Of a stretch of 16,988 nt of DNA, positions 1-7,283 are shown piece by piece. The notes below the pieces were generated by a model, which did no database searches, was not told where the DNA came from, and saw nothing but the letters and a program-made list of their open reading frames with translations. The first letter of the stretch is position 1. Each line of letters opens with the position of its first letter. Source of the DNA: an uncultured Eubacteriales bacterium (GTDB taxonomy: Bacteria; Bacillota; Clostridia; Oscillospirales; Butyricicoccaceae); contig CAKUAK010000067.1 in the NCBI GenBank assembly GCA_934636325.1, forward strand, positions 1-16,988, in the 5' to 3' direction. Position numbers and translations under genes: made by a program.

Positions 1-16
1 GAAAAAGGTAAATTAA

Positions 17-1123
17 TTACTCGTTTTCGGGAGCAAGGGGATTCCAGATCATTTCTATAGCCTTATCCTTATCCTTGATGGATGTGATCAGGCCGATGCG
101 GATATAATCGTCAACCAGCTTGTCCAGAGCCTTCTCTGTGAACTCGTCTGTGCAGACGCCCCACCTGAGGGTGTTCCAGAGCTCGAGGTTCATAGCTTCG
201 TCACCACTGAGGAAGCCGTCTTCTGTAAGCATCTTGACAGCTTCTTCGGCATGCTCGCCGCACCAGATGTCGGCTTCCTTAACAGCCTTGACGACATACT
301 TGGCCATGATGGGGTTCTCTTTGCGGAAATCATTGTTCATGCAGAGAACGCAGCAGGGCTCATCTATAAAGTCATCATCATATGTGATGGAGCGGATGAT
401 CTTCAGTGTGCCGTCCTTGACCATCTGATATGTGTATGTATCGCTCATGACGGCGGCGGAGATCTCGCCGGACTGCATGGCGGCTACGCAGGCGCTGTTC
501 TCGACCTGAACGAACTCAACATCGTTCAGAGGATCGATGCCGTCGCGGTCAAAGAAGCGGGCGCCGATGTTGTAGGAAGAGTTGCCGATGCCGTTGGGGC
601 AGGAGATCTTCTTGCCGACCAGGTCGGCTGTCGAGTTGATATCGCTGTCGCCGAGAACTACCAGGGACTGGCAGCCGACGATGGTGCCGGCAACGAATGT
701 ATAGTTGACGTTATTTGTGATAGGAACCATCATCGAAGCGATGTGGCTGACGCCGATCTGAGCGGCGTTTGTGCCAAGAGCTTCCTTGATGCTTTCGCCC
801 TTATTCAGCTCGACCTTGATGCCGTACTTGTCGAAGAAGCCCTGCTTCATGGCGACATAGGGGCTGGCTGTGCAGTTGCCGCCGCTGTACCAGAAGGAGA
901 TACCCTTTTCATAAGCGGGCTCGCTCTTCATGGCCTCGAGCTCTTCCTCTTCGGTCATGGGCTCGTTTGTATTGGCGTCGTTGTTTGTGTTGCTGTCGTT
1001 CTGCTCTGTGCCGTTCTGGTTGTCGTTTGTGTTGGCGTCGTTATTGCCGTTGCCGCAGGCGGCGAGGGCAAATACCATCGACAGGCAGAGGACCAGAGCA
1101 AACAGCCTCTTGAGGTTTTTCAT
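17..1123 (-). CDS. ABC transporter substrate-binding lipoprotein (NMT1/SsuA/TauA-like)
   Basis: This is the extracellular binding protein of an ABC importer, 368 residues. Residues 1-23 form a lipoprotein signal: basic start, hydrophobic stretch, and an LAAC lipobox with Cys23 as the lipidated residue. A low-complexity Asn/Asp/Thr/Glu linker follows (about 24-65), typical of Gram-positive lipoproteins held off the membrane. The rest has the character of the NMT1/nitrate-sulfonate-taurine family (for example YVAMKQGFFDKYGI and a DLVGKKISCP segment). It is the last gene of the operon, 23 bp after the ATPase gene, with AAGGAG nine bases before ATG. The family takes up nitrate, sulfonates, taurine or pyrimidine precursors; nothing seen here fixes the substrate, and no TPP riboswitch was recognised upstream of the operon. 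Family call is firm, ligand unknown. Confidence 0.93.
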   Translation of the reverse strand: MKNLKRLFALVLCLSMVFALAACGNGNNDANTNDNQNGTEQNDSNTNNDANTNEPMTEEEELEAMKSEPAYEKGISFWYSGGNCTASPYVAMKQGFFDKYGIKVELNKGESIKEALGTNAAQIGVSHIASMMVPITNNVNYTFVAGTIVGCQSLVVLGDSDINSTADLVGKKISCPNGIGNSSYNIGARFFDRDGIDPLNDVEFVQVENSACVAAMQSGEISAAVMSDTYTYQMVKDGTLKIIRSITYDDDFIDEPCCVLCMNNDFRKENPIMAKYVVKAVKEADIWCGEHAEEAVKMLTEDGFLSGDEAMNLELWNTLRWGVCTDEFTEKALDKLVDDYIRIGLITSIKDKDKAIEMIWNPLAPENE

Positions 1124-1146
1124 CTCATTTTTCTCCTTGTGTTTTT

Positions 1147-1917
1147 TTATTCTTCCTTAGAGCCGAAATGCAGCATATCAAGGATCTGATTGCGGTATTC
1201 GACAAATTTGGAACTGCTTCTGTTGCGGGGGTAATCCAGCTCGACGGGGATCTCTCCCATGATACGGCCGGGGTGGGGCTCCATGACGAGCACCTTGGTG
1301 CCCATGTATATGGCTTCGTCAACGTCGTGTGTGACCATTACGACAAGCTGACGGTTCTGACGCCAGATATTAAGGATCTCATCCTGCATGTTCATTCGGG
1401 TGAAGGAATCGAGAGCGCCGAGAGGCTCGTCAAGAAGCAGGATCTCGGGCTTGCAGATCAGCGAGCGAGCCAGCGCGACACGCTGGGCCATGCCGCCCGA
1501 AAGCTGTGCGGGGTAATCGTTGCGGAAGCTGTTGAGGCCGATGACCTTGAGCATGCGGTTGACCTCGTCTACATTGGCCTGGTCATTCATGGCATGCTGC
1601 ATGCGCATGCTGAAGGAGATATTCTTTTCGACCGTCAGCCAGGGGAAAAGCGTGGCCTTCTGGAACATCATGCCGCGGGAGGGCGAAGGACCGTCTATCT
1701 TCTCGCCGTTGACCGTAAGGGTACCGGTCGTCGGGGTGATGAGACCGGCGATAAGGCGAAGCATGGTCGATTTGCCGCAGCCCGATGTGCCGACAAGGCT
1801 TATGAACTCGCCCTCGTGCATCTCGAGGCTGATATCCTCAAGGGCGTTGGTGATGTCGTTGGTCTCTACTCTGGCGAAGCTTTTTGAGACGCCGTCTAAT
1901 TTAAGGGTTATCGCCAT
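1147..1917 (-). CDS. ABC transporter ATP-binding protein (SsuB/TauB-like)
   Basis: This is the cytoplasmic ATPase that powers the importer, 256 residues, the usual length for the family. Walker A GTSGCGKST lies at about 43-51, the Q-loop Gln at 86, the ABC signature LSGGMAQR at 139-146, Walker B ILLLDEP at 159-165 followed by the D-loop, and the H-loop His at 197. All key residues are present. Its ATG overlaps the permease stop by one base (TAATG), so translation is probably coupled. Similarity in style is to the nitrate/sulfonate/taurine subfamily, fitting both neighbours. The exact substrate cannot be told from the ATPase. Confidence 0.95.
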   Translation of the reverse strand: MAITLKLDGVSKSFARVETNDITNALEDISLEMHEGEFISLVGTSGCGKSTMLRLIAGLITPTTGTLTVNGEKIDGPSPSRGMMFQKATLFPWLTVEKNISFSMRMQHAMNDQANVDEVNRMLKVIGLNSFRNDYPAQLSGGMAQRVALARSLICKPEILLLDEPLGALDSFTRMNMQDEILNIWRQNRQLVVMVTHDVDEAIYMGTKVLVMEPHPGRIMGEIPVELDYPRNRSSSKFVEYRNQILDMLHFGSKEE

Positions 1918-3005
1918 TATTTCGTCACTCCTATCTGCCAGCGCAGAACGCGCTTCTTGATCGCTGCCAGCACCTTTGTGACGATGGTGAATATCGCACA
2001 GATAACGATGAGGGAGGCGAACATGTTGTTATAAAGGGCCCAGGATTTGACCCAGGTGATATACCAGCCGAGACCGGCCTTGACGCCCAGCATTTCGGCG
2101 ACCATGATGGCTGTGCAGGCGGTCGACATGCCCTGGGTCATGCCGGCCATGATGTTGGGCATGGCGTGGGGAATGGCGACGCGGAAGATCAGCTGACGCT
2201 CGGTGGCGCCGAGGATCTTGGCGGCATCAAAGTAAGAGCGGTCGACATTGGCGACGCCGGCCATCGAGGCGACCGTGACCGAGAACCAGACGCCGATAAT
2301 AACAATAAAGAGTGCGCCGAAGGACATCGCACCGGCCGTAAAGACCATGATGATGGGTATCCATGTCGAGATAGGGATAGGTCCCATGAATTTTATGATA
2401 GGATCGACCCAGTATTTGACCTTGGGGCTGTAGCCGCAGGTAATACCGGTTATCAGGCCGAGAATAACGCCGAGGACATAACCCGACATCATAAGGCGCA
2501 GGGTATGCAGAGCCGATGTGATCAGATTGACCCTGTCGGTCACCATGGCACAGAGGATGCTGTTGATGCAGGGAACCAGCGGGAAGGTGAAATAGTTGGT
2601 CTTTATCGTGGAGTAATCATACAGCGTCATGATGATAAGAATGGCTGTATAGAGAGGAGCCTTATACCTGAGATGGCGCAGCAGCTTTTTATTGCCCTTA
2701 TTATAAAGGACGGCGCCGACGATCGCGGCGATGACATATGCGGCAAGCATGATCGCCAGGAGGCCTGTGTAAAGATAAGGCATGGGGTTGGGGTTGAGGT
2801 CGGGCAGCATTGTGTACTCGGCCAGCGAGATAAGGGCAAAGACAACGGGCATAAGCATGAAAACAACGTCAAAGAACTTTTCCTTTGGCGTCTTTTCGCG
2901 CTCCTCGAGCTCCAGCAGCTGTTCGCGGGTCAGTTTCGCCATTGATTTGGCATCCTCGCGCAGCCTTCCCTTCTCGTTGAGATCCTTGAGGGAATCAGGT
3001 TTCAA
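1917..3005 (-). CDS. ABC transporter permease (SsuC/TauC-like) with extended N-terminus
   Basis: This is the inner-membrane channel subunit, 362 residues. The C-terminal half (about 165-355) is a binding-protein-dependent permease domain with the cytoplasmic coupling segment around SYFDAAKILGATERQLIFRVAIP. The protein is about 100 residues longer than a typical SsuC: a charged cytoplasmic start (1-45) and three or so additional predicted membrane segments precede the core. No ATG or GTG is in frame after the upstream TAA, so the start used is TTG at 3005, with AAGGA about nine bases upstream. An internal ATG at 2942 is the alternative, but would remove only the charged leader. It is first in the permease-ATPase-binding protein operon. 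The family is certain; the role of the extra segments is unknown. Confidence 0.92.
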   Translation of the reverse strand: MKPDSLKDLNEKGRLREDAKSMAKLTREQLLELEEREKTPKEKFFDVVFMLMPVVFALISLAEYTMLPDLNPNPMPYLYTGLLAIMLAAYVIAAIVGAVLYNKGNKKLLRHLRYKAPLYTAILIIMTLYDYSTIKTNYFTFPLVPCINSILCAMVTDRVNLITSALHTLRLMMSGYVLGVILGLITGITCGYSPKVKYWVDPIIKFMGPIPISTWIPIIMVFTAGAMSFGALFIVIIGVWFSVTVASMAGVANVDRSYFDAAKILGATERQLIFRVAIPHAMPNIMAGMTQGMSTACTAIMVAEMLGVKAGLGWYITWVKSWALYNNMFASLIVICAIFTIVTKVLAAIKKRVLRWQIGVTK

Positions 3006-3026
3006 GTCGACACATCCTTAATATGT

Positions 3027-3056
3027 ATATTGGGAATGACAATATATACCTGTCAA
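3027..3056 (-). promoter_or_regulatory. possible promoter/operator of the ABC importer operon
   Basis: A consensus -35 box TTGACA lies at 3051-3056 on the minus strand, upstream of the permease gene. At 17-18 bp spacing the -10 is poor (CAATAT). The -35 sits inside an inverted repeat, TGACA (3037-3041) and TGTCA (3051-3055) around a 9-bp AT-rich spacer, a layout that would suit a repressor or activator site. Sequence evidence only, and the weak -10 keeps confidence low. Confidence 0.35.
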
Positions 3057-3174
3057 ATCTCCGACAGCTATTAAAGCATATTTATTCAAAAAAGTCCAAT
3101 CGTAATTTTCTATACATTTCGTGCCACTTATAGATTTTTTATGTCAAGTAAGGTTTTTATATGGCAGAGTATCA

Positions 3175-3210
3175 AAAAAGGCATGTTTCCGGCCGGAAAC
3201 ATGCCTTTTT
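3175..3210 (-). terminator. Rho-independent terminator after the patatin gene
   Basis: A perfect 36-bp palindrome centred at 3192/3193: five A's and a G, an 11-base GC-containing arm, then the mirror image ending in five T's. It lies 29 bp past the stop of the patatin-like gene and separates that unit from the ABC operon. Its symmetry lets it work on either strand, but the only gene reading into it is on the minus strand. Confidence 0.85.
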
Positions 3211-3239
3211 GTCTCTTTAAATTCAGAAATCGTTAAAGA

Positions 3240-4088
3240 TCAGATAGCTTGATTAACAAAGGGCAATATCGCCCCGCCGTCGGCATAGCCCTTGCAGTAG
3301 AGCCTAAGCAGGGCCTCTTTGCTCCTCTTGGTCGTGTCGACGCCCGAGATATCATCGGGCGCGACGATGAGAAGGCGGCCCTCTTTTTCCAGCTGCTTGG
3401 CGTACTCGACGGCGTCGTTGTACCTTTTGGCTCGGAGATGCAGGTTGTGGGCCGATATGGGATAAGAATGATGGAGTATGCGGGCAAGACTGTCGTCTTT
3501 AATAGAGCTGCGCTTTGTCTCCCGCGGCTTGGTCAGGATGAGCACCAGCTTGTCGCAGCCGTCGGCCAGCGCTTTCTTTACCGGCACGGGGTCGGTCAGC
3601 GCGCCGTCAAAATACTTGACGCCGTTTATCTCATAGGGCTCGCAGACCACCGGGATGGCGCAGGAGGCCATAAGGGGGTCGTATCTGTCTGGGGCAAGGT
3701 CGTCCTTTGTAAAATAGCGCACCCTGCCCGACTCGGCCTCCGACGTGACGATGACGAACCCGGCCGGGTTGCTTTTCATGGTCTCAAAGTCGAGGGGATT
3801 TTCGCCGTCGCTGCGGCTCAGCGTGCCGTAGACATATCCGAGGTCGAAAAAGGACCCTTTTTTGATGTAATTGCCGAAGCCCATATATTCACGTCTGAAT
3901 GAATATTCATAATAGAACTTGAAATTGCGTCTCCGCTGGCCCGAAAGATAAGATGTGATATTGGCGCTTCCGGCCGAAACCCCGATGCAGTAATCGAAGC
4001 GGACGCCGCTGTCCATGCACATGTCGAGCACCCCGGCGCCGTATATGTCGCGCAGGCCGCCGCCCACGTCGATAAGTCCAAGCTTCAT
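3240..4088 (-). CDS. patatin-like phospholipase family protein
   Basis: This is a predicted lipid acyl hydrolase of the bacterial patatin (RssA/YlfA-like) family, 282 residues from the chosen start. The Gly-rich oxyanion loop GGGLRDIYGAG is at about 9-19, the nucleophile elbow GVSAG at 36-40 (Ser38), and the catalytic DGA at 161-163 (Asp161), giving a full Ser-Asp dyad. No signal peptide or membrane segment is seen, so it should be cytoplasmic. An in-frame GTG at 4103 would add five residues, but it falls inside the AGGTGG ribosome-site sequence; the ATG at 4088 has AGGA six bases ahead and leads straight into the family's conserved start. It lies 98 bp after the AAA+ gene on the same strand with no terminator between them, so co-transcription is likely. 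The substrate is unknown. Confidence 0.9.
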   Translation of the reverse strand: MKLGLIDVGGGLRDIYGAGVLDMCMDSGVRFDYCIGVSAGSANITSYLSGQRRRNFKFYYEYSFRREYMGFGNYIKKGSFFDLGYVYGTLSRSDGENPLDFETMKSNPAGFVIVTSEAESGRVRYFTKDDLAPDRYDPLMASCAIPVVCEPYEINGVKYFDGALTDPVPVKKALADGCDKLVLILTKPRETKRSSIKDDSLARILHHSYPISAHNLHLRAKRYNDAVEYAKQLEKEGRLLIVAPDDISGVDTTKRSKEALLRLYCKGYADGGAILPFVNQAI

Positions 4089-4142
4089 GTTATATCCTAC
4101 CACCTTTGTGTGCTAAAATATGTAAATAAGAATATAGAATAT

Positions 4143-4169
4143 ATTATATGCAGCTTGGGTACAGTTCAA
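4143..4169 (-). promoter_or_regulatory. possible promoter for the patatin-like gene
   Basis: Minus-strand TATAAT (4143-4148) is preceded by TTGAAC (4164-4169) with a 15-bp spacer, shorter than ideal. The surrounding AT-rich gap supports a promoter, but the gene could equally be read from the AAA+ promoter. Confidence 0.35.
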
Positions 4170-4186
4170 GCAAACTTTTTGTAAAA

Positions 4187-5275
4187 TCAGTTTTTTTCGT
4201 CGGTCTCGGGCTCGGGGATATCCTCGGGCAGTATCTCCATAAGGCTCTCGGCCGTGACATTTTCGGCCGAAGCCAGCCTTCCGGCCTGTTTTACAAGTAT
4301 CTTTTCAAAGATATTGCGGACGCCGCGGGCATTGCCGAAGGATATGACGTCGGCGCTCTCGGCCTCGATGAGGGCGCGGACCTTTTCCTCGGCCTCGGGC
4401 GAGAGGGTATAGCGGCTCTTGCCGCACCGCATGCGGAAGATATCCATCATCTGGTCTATGGTGTAATCGTCAAAGTGCAGGAAGCGGTTGAAGCGGGATT
4501 CGAGGCCGGGGTTGGAGTGGATGAAATCATCCATGAGCCCGTCGTAGCCTGCGACGACGACGACCAGATCGTCGCGGTGATCCTCCATGGCCTTCAGAAG
4601 GGTGTCGATGGCCTCCTGGCCGAAATCATTCCCGCCGCCGCTGCTGAGGGTATAGGCCTCGTCGATAAAGAGCACGCCGCCGAGGGCCTGCTCGATGACC
4701 TTAGAGGTCTTGATGGCCGTCTGGCCGACATAGCCCGCCACAAGGCCGCTGCGGTCGACCTCTGTCAGCTGACCCTTGGACAGTATGCCCAGCGAGCGAT
4801 AGATCTTTGACATCAGGCGGGCGATCATCGTCTTGCCTGTGCCGGGGTTGCCCGAAAAGACCATGTGAAGCGAAAGGTCGACGGTCGGCAGGTCATGCTT
4901 GCGGCGCATCTCGTGGACCGTCACAAGGTTGATGAGGTCGTTTACCTCGCTCTTGACGGCGTCGAGGCCGATATAGCCGTCGAGCTCGGCCTTGAGCTCT
5001 TCGATCGTCGGCACAGGCTCTTCCTCCTGGCCTTCAGGCTTGGCGGCGTCGGCCGCGCCGGTATCGCCCGCCTTTTCTTCGGGCGTGGCGTCGGGCTTTT
5101 TGTCATTTCCGTTTTGGCCCGGCCGGTCGTTTTTATCGTTTCCGAGGCTGCCGCCCCATATATCGTCGGCCATGCGGCTCAGATTGTGCTCGGTCATGGT
5201 CTTTATAAGCTCCAGCTGCTGGATGATTATTTCGTCTTTTTTGTCCATCGTCGGTCTGCCTTTCCGATGCGGCAT
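4187..5275 (-). CDS. CbbX/SpoVK-like AAA+ ATPase
   Basis: This is a single-AAA+ ATPase of the CbbX/SpoVK/EccA class, 362 residues. A short N-terminal helix region (10-40) is followed by a disordered, charged linker (about 41-90), then the AAA+ core: Walker A GNPGTGKT at 142-149, a pore-loop-like GYVGQT at 181-186, Walker B VLFIDEA at 201-207, the GLESRF arginine-finger segment at 257-262, and the sensor-2 region GNARGVRN at 314-321. All catalytic residues are present. Family members remodel protein complexes (Rubisco for CbbX, type VII secretion for EccA); no Rubisco or secretion genes are in this window, so the client is unknown. The start at 5275 has AGGCGG just upstream and fits the promoter at 5302-5331; ATG 5248 (MDKKDEII) is a reasonable alternative. 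It probably shares a transcript with the patatin gene. Confidence 0.9.
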   Translation of the reverse strand: MPHRKGRPTMDKKDEIIIQQLELIKTMTEHNLSRMADDIWGGSLGNDKNDRPGQNGNDKKPDATPEEKAGDTGAADAAKPEGQEEEPVPTIEELKAELDGYIGLDAVKSEVNDLINLVTVHEMRRKHDLPTVDLSLHMVFSGNPGTGKTMIARLMSKIYRSLGILSKGQLTEVDRSGLVAGYVGQTAIKTSKVIEQALGGVLFIDEAYTLSSGGGNDFGQEAIDTLLKAMEDHRDDLVVVVAGYDGLMDDFIHSNPGLESRFNRFLHFDDYTIDQMMDIFRMRCGKSRYTLSPEAEEKVRALIEAESADVISFGNARGVRNIFEKILVKQAGRLASAENVTAESLMEILPEDIPEPETDEKN

Positions 5276-5301
5276 AAGTCCGCCTGTTTTATTATATAAG
5301 G

Positions 5302-5331
5302 ATTATACCACCCCATGCCGCGCGGTGTCAT
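5302..5331 (-). promoter_or_regulatory. sigma-A-type promoter of the AAA+ gene
   Basis: Minus-strand ATGACA (5326-5331), an 18-bp spacer and a perfect TATAAT (5302-5307). The start of transcription would be near 5295, giving a leader of about 20 bases to the ATG at 5275. Confidence 0.65.
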
Positions 5332-5354
5332 TAAAAATATGGTCGGGCGGCGCG

Positions 5355-5383
5355 TTGCAAACATGGGGTCTTTATGATATAGT
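5355..5383 (+). promoter_or_regulatory. sigma-A-type promoter of the iron-sulfur flavoprotein gene
   Basis: TTGCAA (5355-5360), a 17-bp spacer and TATAGT (5378-5383), about 37 bp before the ATG. It diverges from the AAA+ promoter, with the two -35 boxes 23 bp apart, so the two units could share regulatory input. Confidence 0.65.
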
Positions 5384-5419
5384 TGTCTCATAAATAACGA
5401 ATAACGGAGGTAGATATCA

Positions 5420-6049
5420 ATGAAGGTACTGCTTTTCAACGGAAGCCCCCGGGGCGAGGGATGTACATACACCGCCCTTTCGGAGGCCGCCTCGGTCCTT
5501 GAAAAAGAGGGCATCGAGACCGAGATCGTAAGCGTCGGCAATAAGCCCATCCTCGGATGTACCGGCTGCGGCGCATGCCGCAGGGCCGGAAAATGCGTTT
5601 TCGGCGATAATGACGGGGTCAACGCCTTTGCCGCCAAGGCCGCCGAGGCCGACGGCATCATCCTCGGCGCGCCGGTCCATTACGCCTCGATAAGCGGCGC
5701 GGCGTCCTCCTTCCTCGACAGGGTATTTTACAGCGGCTCGGGCGCATTCCGCGGCAAGCCGGGCGCGGCCGTCGTCAGCTGCCGCAGGGCAGGCTCGACG
5801 GCGTCTCTCGACCAGCTCAATAAGTATTTCACCATCTGTGAAATGCCGGTCGTCTCGTCCCGCTATTGGAATATGGTCCATGGCAGCAATCCCCAGCAGG
5901 TCAAGGAGGACCTCGAGGGCATGCAGGTCATGCGCTATCTCGGCCGCAACATGGCATGGATGCTCAAATGCATCGAGGCCGGAAAAAAGGCCGGCATAGA
6001 GCTGCCCGAGGAGGAAGCCCCCCGCGTATACACCAATTTCATCAGATAA
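5420..6049 (+). CDS. iron-sulfur flavoprotein / NADPH-dependent FMN reductase family
   Basis: This is a flavodoxin-fold FMN protein of 209 residues. The N-terminal FMN phosphate loop GSPRGEGCTYTAL is at 8-20. A compact cysteine cluster, Cys47-X2-Cys50-X2-Cys53-X5-Cys59, matches the CX2CX2CX4-7C motif that binds a 4Fe-4S cluster in archaeal and clostridial iron-sulfur flavoproteins. The GAPVHYASISGAASSFLDR segment (about 79-97) is the conserved flavin/dimer region of the NADPH-dependent FMN reductase family. No signal peptide, so cytoplasmic. Likely role is electron transfer or reductive detoxification of small molecules or oxidants in an anaerobe; the actual electron partners are unknown. GGAGG sits nine bases before ATG. 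It forms its own transcription unit with a terminator at 6063-6090. Confidence 0.9.
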   Translation: MKVLLFNGSPRGEGCTYTALSEAASVLEKEGIETEIVSVGNKPILGCTGCGACRRAGKCVFGDNDGVNAFAAKAAEADGIILGAPVHYASISGAASSFLDRVFYSGSGAFRGKPGAAVVSCRRAGSTASLDQLNKYFTICEMPVVSSRYWNMVHGSNPQQVKEDLEGMQVMRYLGRNMAWMLKCIEAGKKAGIELPEEEAPRVYTNFIR

Positions 6050-6062
6050 CAGCTTTAACACA

Positions 6063-6090
6063 AAAAGCCCGCCTGTGAAGGCGGGCTTTT
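6063..6090. terminator. bidirectional terminator between convergent genes
   Basis: A 12-bp stem (6063-6074 with 6079-6090) around a GTGA tetraloop, with runs of A on the left and T on the right. It serves both the flavoprotein gene (ends 6049, plus) and the unknown gene ending at 6107 (minus). Confidence 0.9.
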
Positions 6091-6106
6091 GCTGTATCCT
6101 GATGTT

Positions 6107-7036
6107 TTATTTGACGTCGAAGACCGGGCAGTCGAGGGTGTCCTTCATTCGGGCGCGCAGCTCGGCGCCGCTCAGAGAGGATATCTGGAAGCCCTCAGGG
6201 CTGGCCGAGAAGGCGATGATATCATGCATGCCGCAGCAGAAGCAGAGATCCATCGAGGCGGCCACCTTGCCCTCGCCGGTCAGCTGGAAGGCCTCGAGCA
6301 GCAGCAGGGAATCATAGATAAGGAAGTTGGAGGCAAAGAGGCGATAGTTGGGGGTCAGGACATAATATCCCGGCTTGTCCTTGGCCGGTTCGACACAGCC
6401 CTTCTGCTCAAGGAAGGTGATGAGGGCCGGTACTGTCGAGCTTTCGGGCATCTTGAGGCTGCAATTTCCGGCAAGACCGAAGGCCAGACCGTTGACAAAG
6501 CCGCCCTCCAGCTGGGATGCCGCCTCTTCGGGGGTGAAGCTCATGTCGGCGCCGCTGCCGCCGATATACGCCGAAAGGGCACGGACGCGGCAGAGGTCGA
6601 TGCAGGCCAGCAGGACCAGGGTCTGGCTGGGCGAAAGGGTGACGTCGAACTCGGCGCTCTTGATGGCCGACTGGGGAAAGAAATCGGCCAGCACGTCTAT
6701 GACAGGCTGGGAATCCTTCTCAAGGGCTGTGAAAACAAGGCCGCTGCCGTCGCTTTCGGCAAGGGTCAGCTTTTCGCCGTTCAGATATGTGTATTTCTCC
6801 AGCAGGCAGAAGGGCTTCTGGAGTATCAGCCTTGAACAGCGCTGGGGCGCGGCCAGGGGCGAGAGGAGCTCTTTTGCCTCGTCGGTCAGCTCGCCGGAAG
6901 CAAGGACGCCCTTCTTTTCAAGGTCGGCCTGTTCGGTGCCGGTGGGGTCTTTTTTATTGTTGACAAAGGGGCTCAGGGGGTTGCTCTCCGCAAAGCAGGA
7001 GGCAAGAAAGGTTATTTCTGTCGGTGAAAGCTGCAT
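6107..7036 (-). CDS. hypothetical protein with internal duplication
   Basis: A 309-residue protein I do not recognise. It looks cytoplasmic: no signal peptide and no clear membrane segment. By eye it has two similar halves. Each begins with a helix of the type LSPTEITFLAS (3-13) or LSPSQTLVLLA (134-144), continues to an LEKKG or LEQKG helix followed by an LT element, as in a winged-helix wing, and ends with a more beta-rich part. The second half contains a CFCCGMHD cluster. This suggests an ancient duplication of a winged-helix plus alpha/beta module, possibly a protein-binding rather than DNA-binding protein. AAAGGAG lies eight bases before ATG, so the gene is real and expressed. Stands alone between two terminators. 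A remote relation to EspG-like secretion chaperones is conceivable but not supported by any motif I can point to. Confidence 0.75.
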   Translation of the reverse strand: MQLSPTEITFLASCFAESNPLSPFVNNKKDPTGTEQADLEKKGVLASGELTDEAKELLSPLAAPQRCSRLILQKPFCLLEKYTYLNGEKLTLAESDGSGLVFTALEKDSQPVIDVLADFFPQSAIKSAEFDVTLSPSQTLVLLACIDLCRVRALSAYIGGSGADMSFTPEEAASQLEGGFVNGLAFGLAGNCSLKMPESSTVPALITFLEQKGCVEPAKDKPGYYVLTPNYRLFASNFLIYDSLLLLEAFQLTGEGKVAASMDLCFCCGMHDIIAFSASPEGFQISSLSGAELRARMKDTLDCPVFDVK

Positions 7037-7102
7037 GTTATTCTCCTTTGTTCATAAGGCATTTTTTATTACAGTTTATCAGATATCCCGCCCTTAGGCA
7101 AT

Positions 7103-7132
7103 AAAAAACCCTCCCTTAGGGGAAAGGGAGGG
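7103..7132 (-). terminator. intrinsic terminator, minus strand
   Basis: Stem CCCTCCCTT (7109-7117) with AAGGGAGGG (7124-7132) and a 6-base loop. Read on the minus strand it is followed directly by six T's (7108-7103); on the plus strand only by C and four T's. The minus orientation is therefore stronger, and it implies a transcript arriving from the right. Confidence 0.8.
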
Positions 7133-7236
7133 CTTTTCGTGCTTGCTCGTATCAAGCAGCTGGTTTATAAGGGGGATTAAAAGAGAGGTATTGCTGCAAT
7201 TAAAGAATAACACAAGAGTGGAGGTAATGTGTGTAC
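7103..7236 (-). ncRNA. candidate small RNA with C-rich (anti-Shine-Dalgarno-like) loops
   Basis: On the minus strand this gap ends in a strong intrinsic terminator (7103-7132) although no protein gene precedes it closely. Upstream are: a stem ACACA/TGTGT (about 7210-7234) whose loop holds ACCTCC (7220-7225); a GCAGC/GCTGC-closed loop holding ACCTCTC (7183-7189) and ATCCCCC (7171-7177); and a hairpin TGCTTG/CAAGCA (7140-7158). Exposed C-rich motifs complementary to ribosome-binding sites are typical of Gram-positive regulatory RNAs such as RsaE/RoxS. A weak promoter is at 7243-7271. No open reading frame of meaningful size is seen. It could instead be a processed 3' part of the HtrA transcript, or unexpressed sequence. 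Confidence 0.4.
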
Positions 7237-7242
7237 GATCTG

Positions 7243-7271
7243 TATTTAATATGTAAACCATCGGTGAACAA
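7243..7271 (-). promoter_or_regulatory. weak candidate promoter for the small RNA
   Basis: Minus-strand TTGTTC (7266-7271), a 17-bp spacer and TAAATA (7243-7248). Both boxes are weak matches; listed because it would start a transcript at about 7236, just before the C-rich hairpin. Confidence 0.25.
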
Positions 7272-7283
7272 TGGCTGGGCCTC

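Noticed and set aside
251..1189. Long plus-strand reading frame opposite the binding-protein gene
   Set aside because: It is antisense to a clear lipoprotein gene with signal peptide and ribosome site, has no ribosome site of its own, and its composition is the mirror of the real gene.
3006..3174. TPP or other riboswitch ahead of the ABC importer
   Set aside because: No conserved thi-box or other aptamer core is visible in this AT-rich gap; only the -35 box and a short inverted repeat stand out.
7220..7256. Tiny plus-strand peptide after GGAGGT (ATG or GTG, under ten codons)
   Set aside because: Too short to support, with poor spacing to the ATG; the same bases are better explained as the C-rich loop of a minus-strand RNA. 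Not fully excluded.
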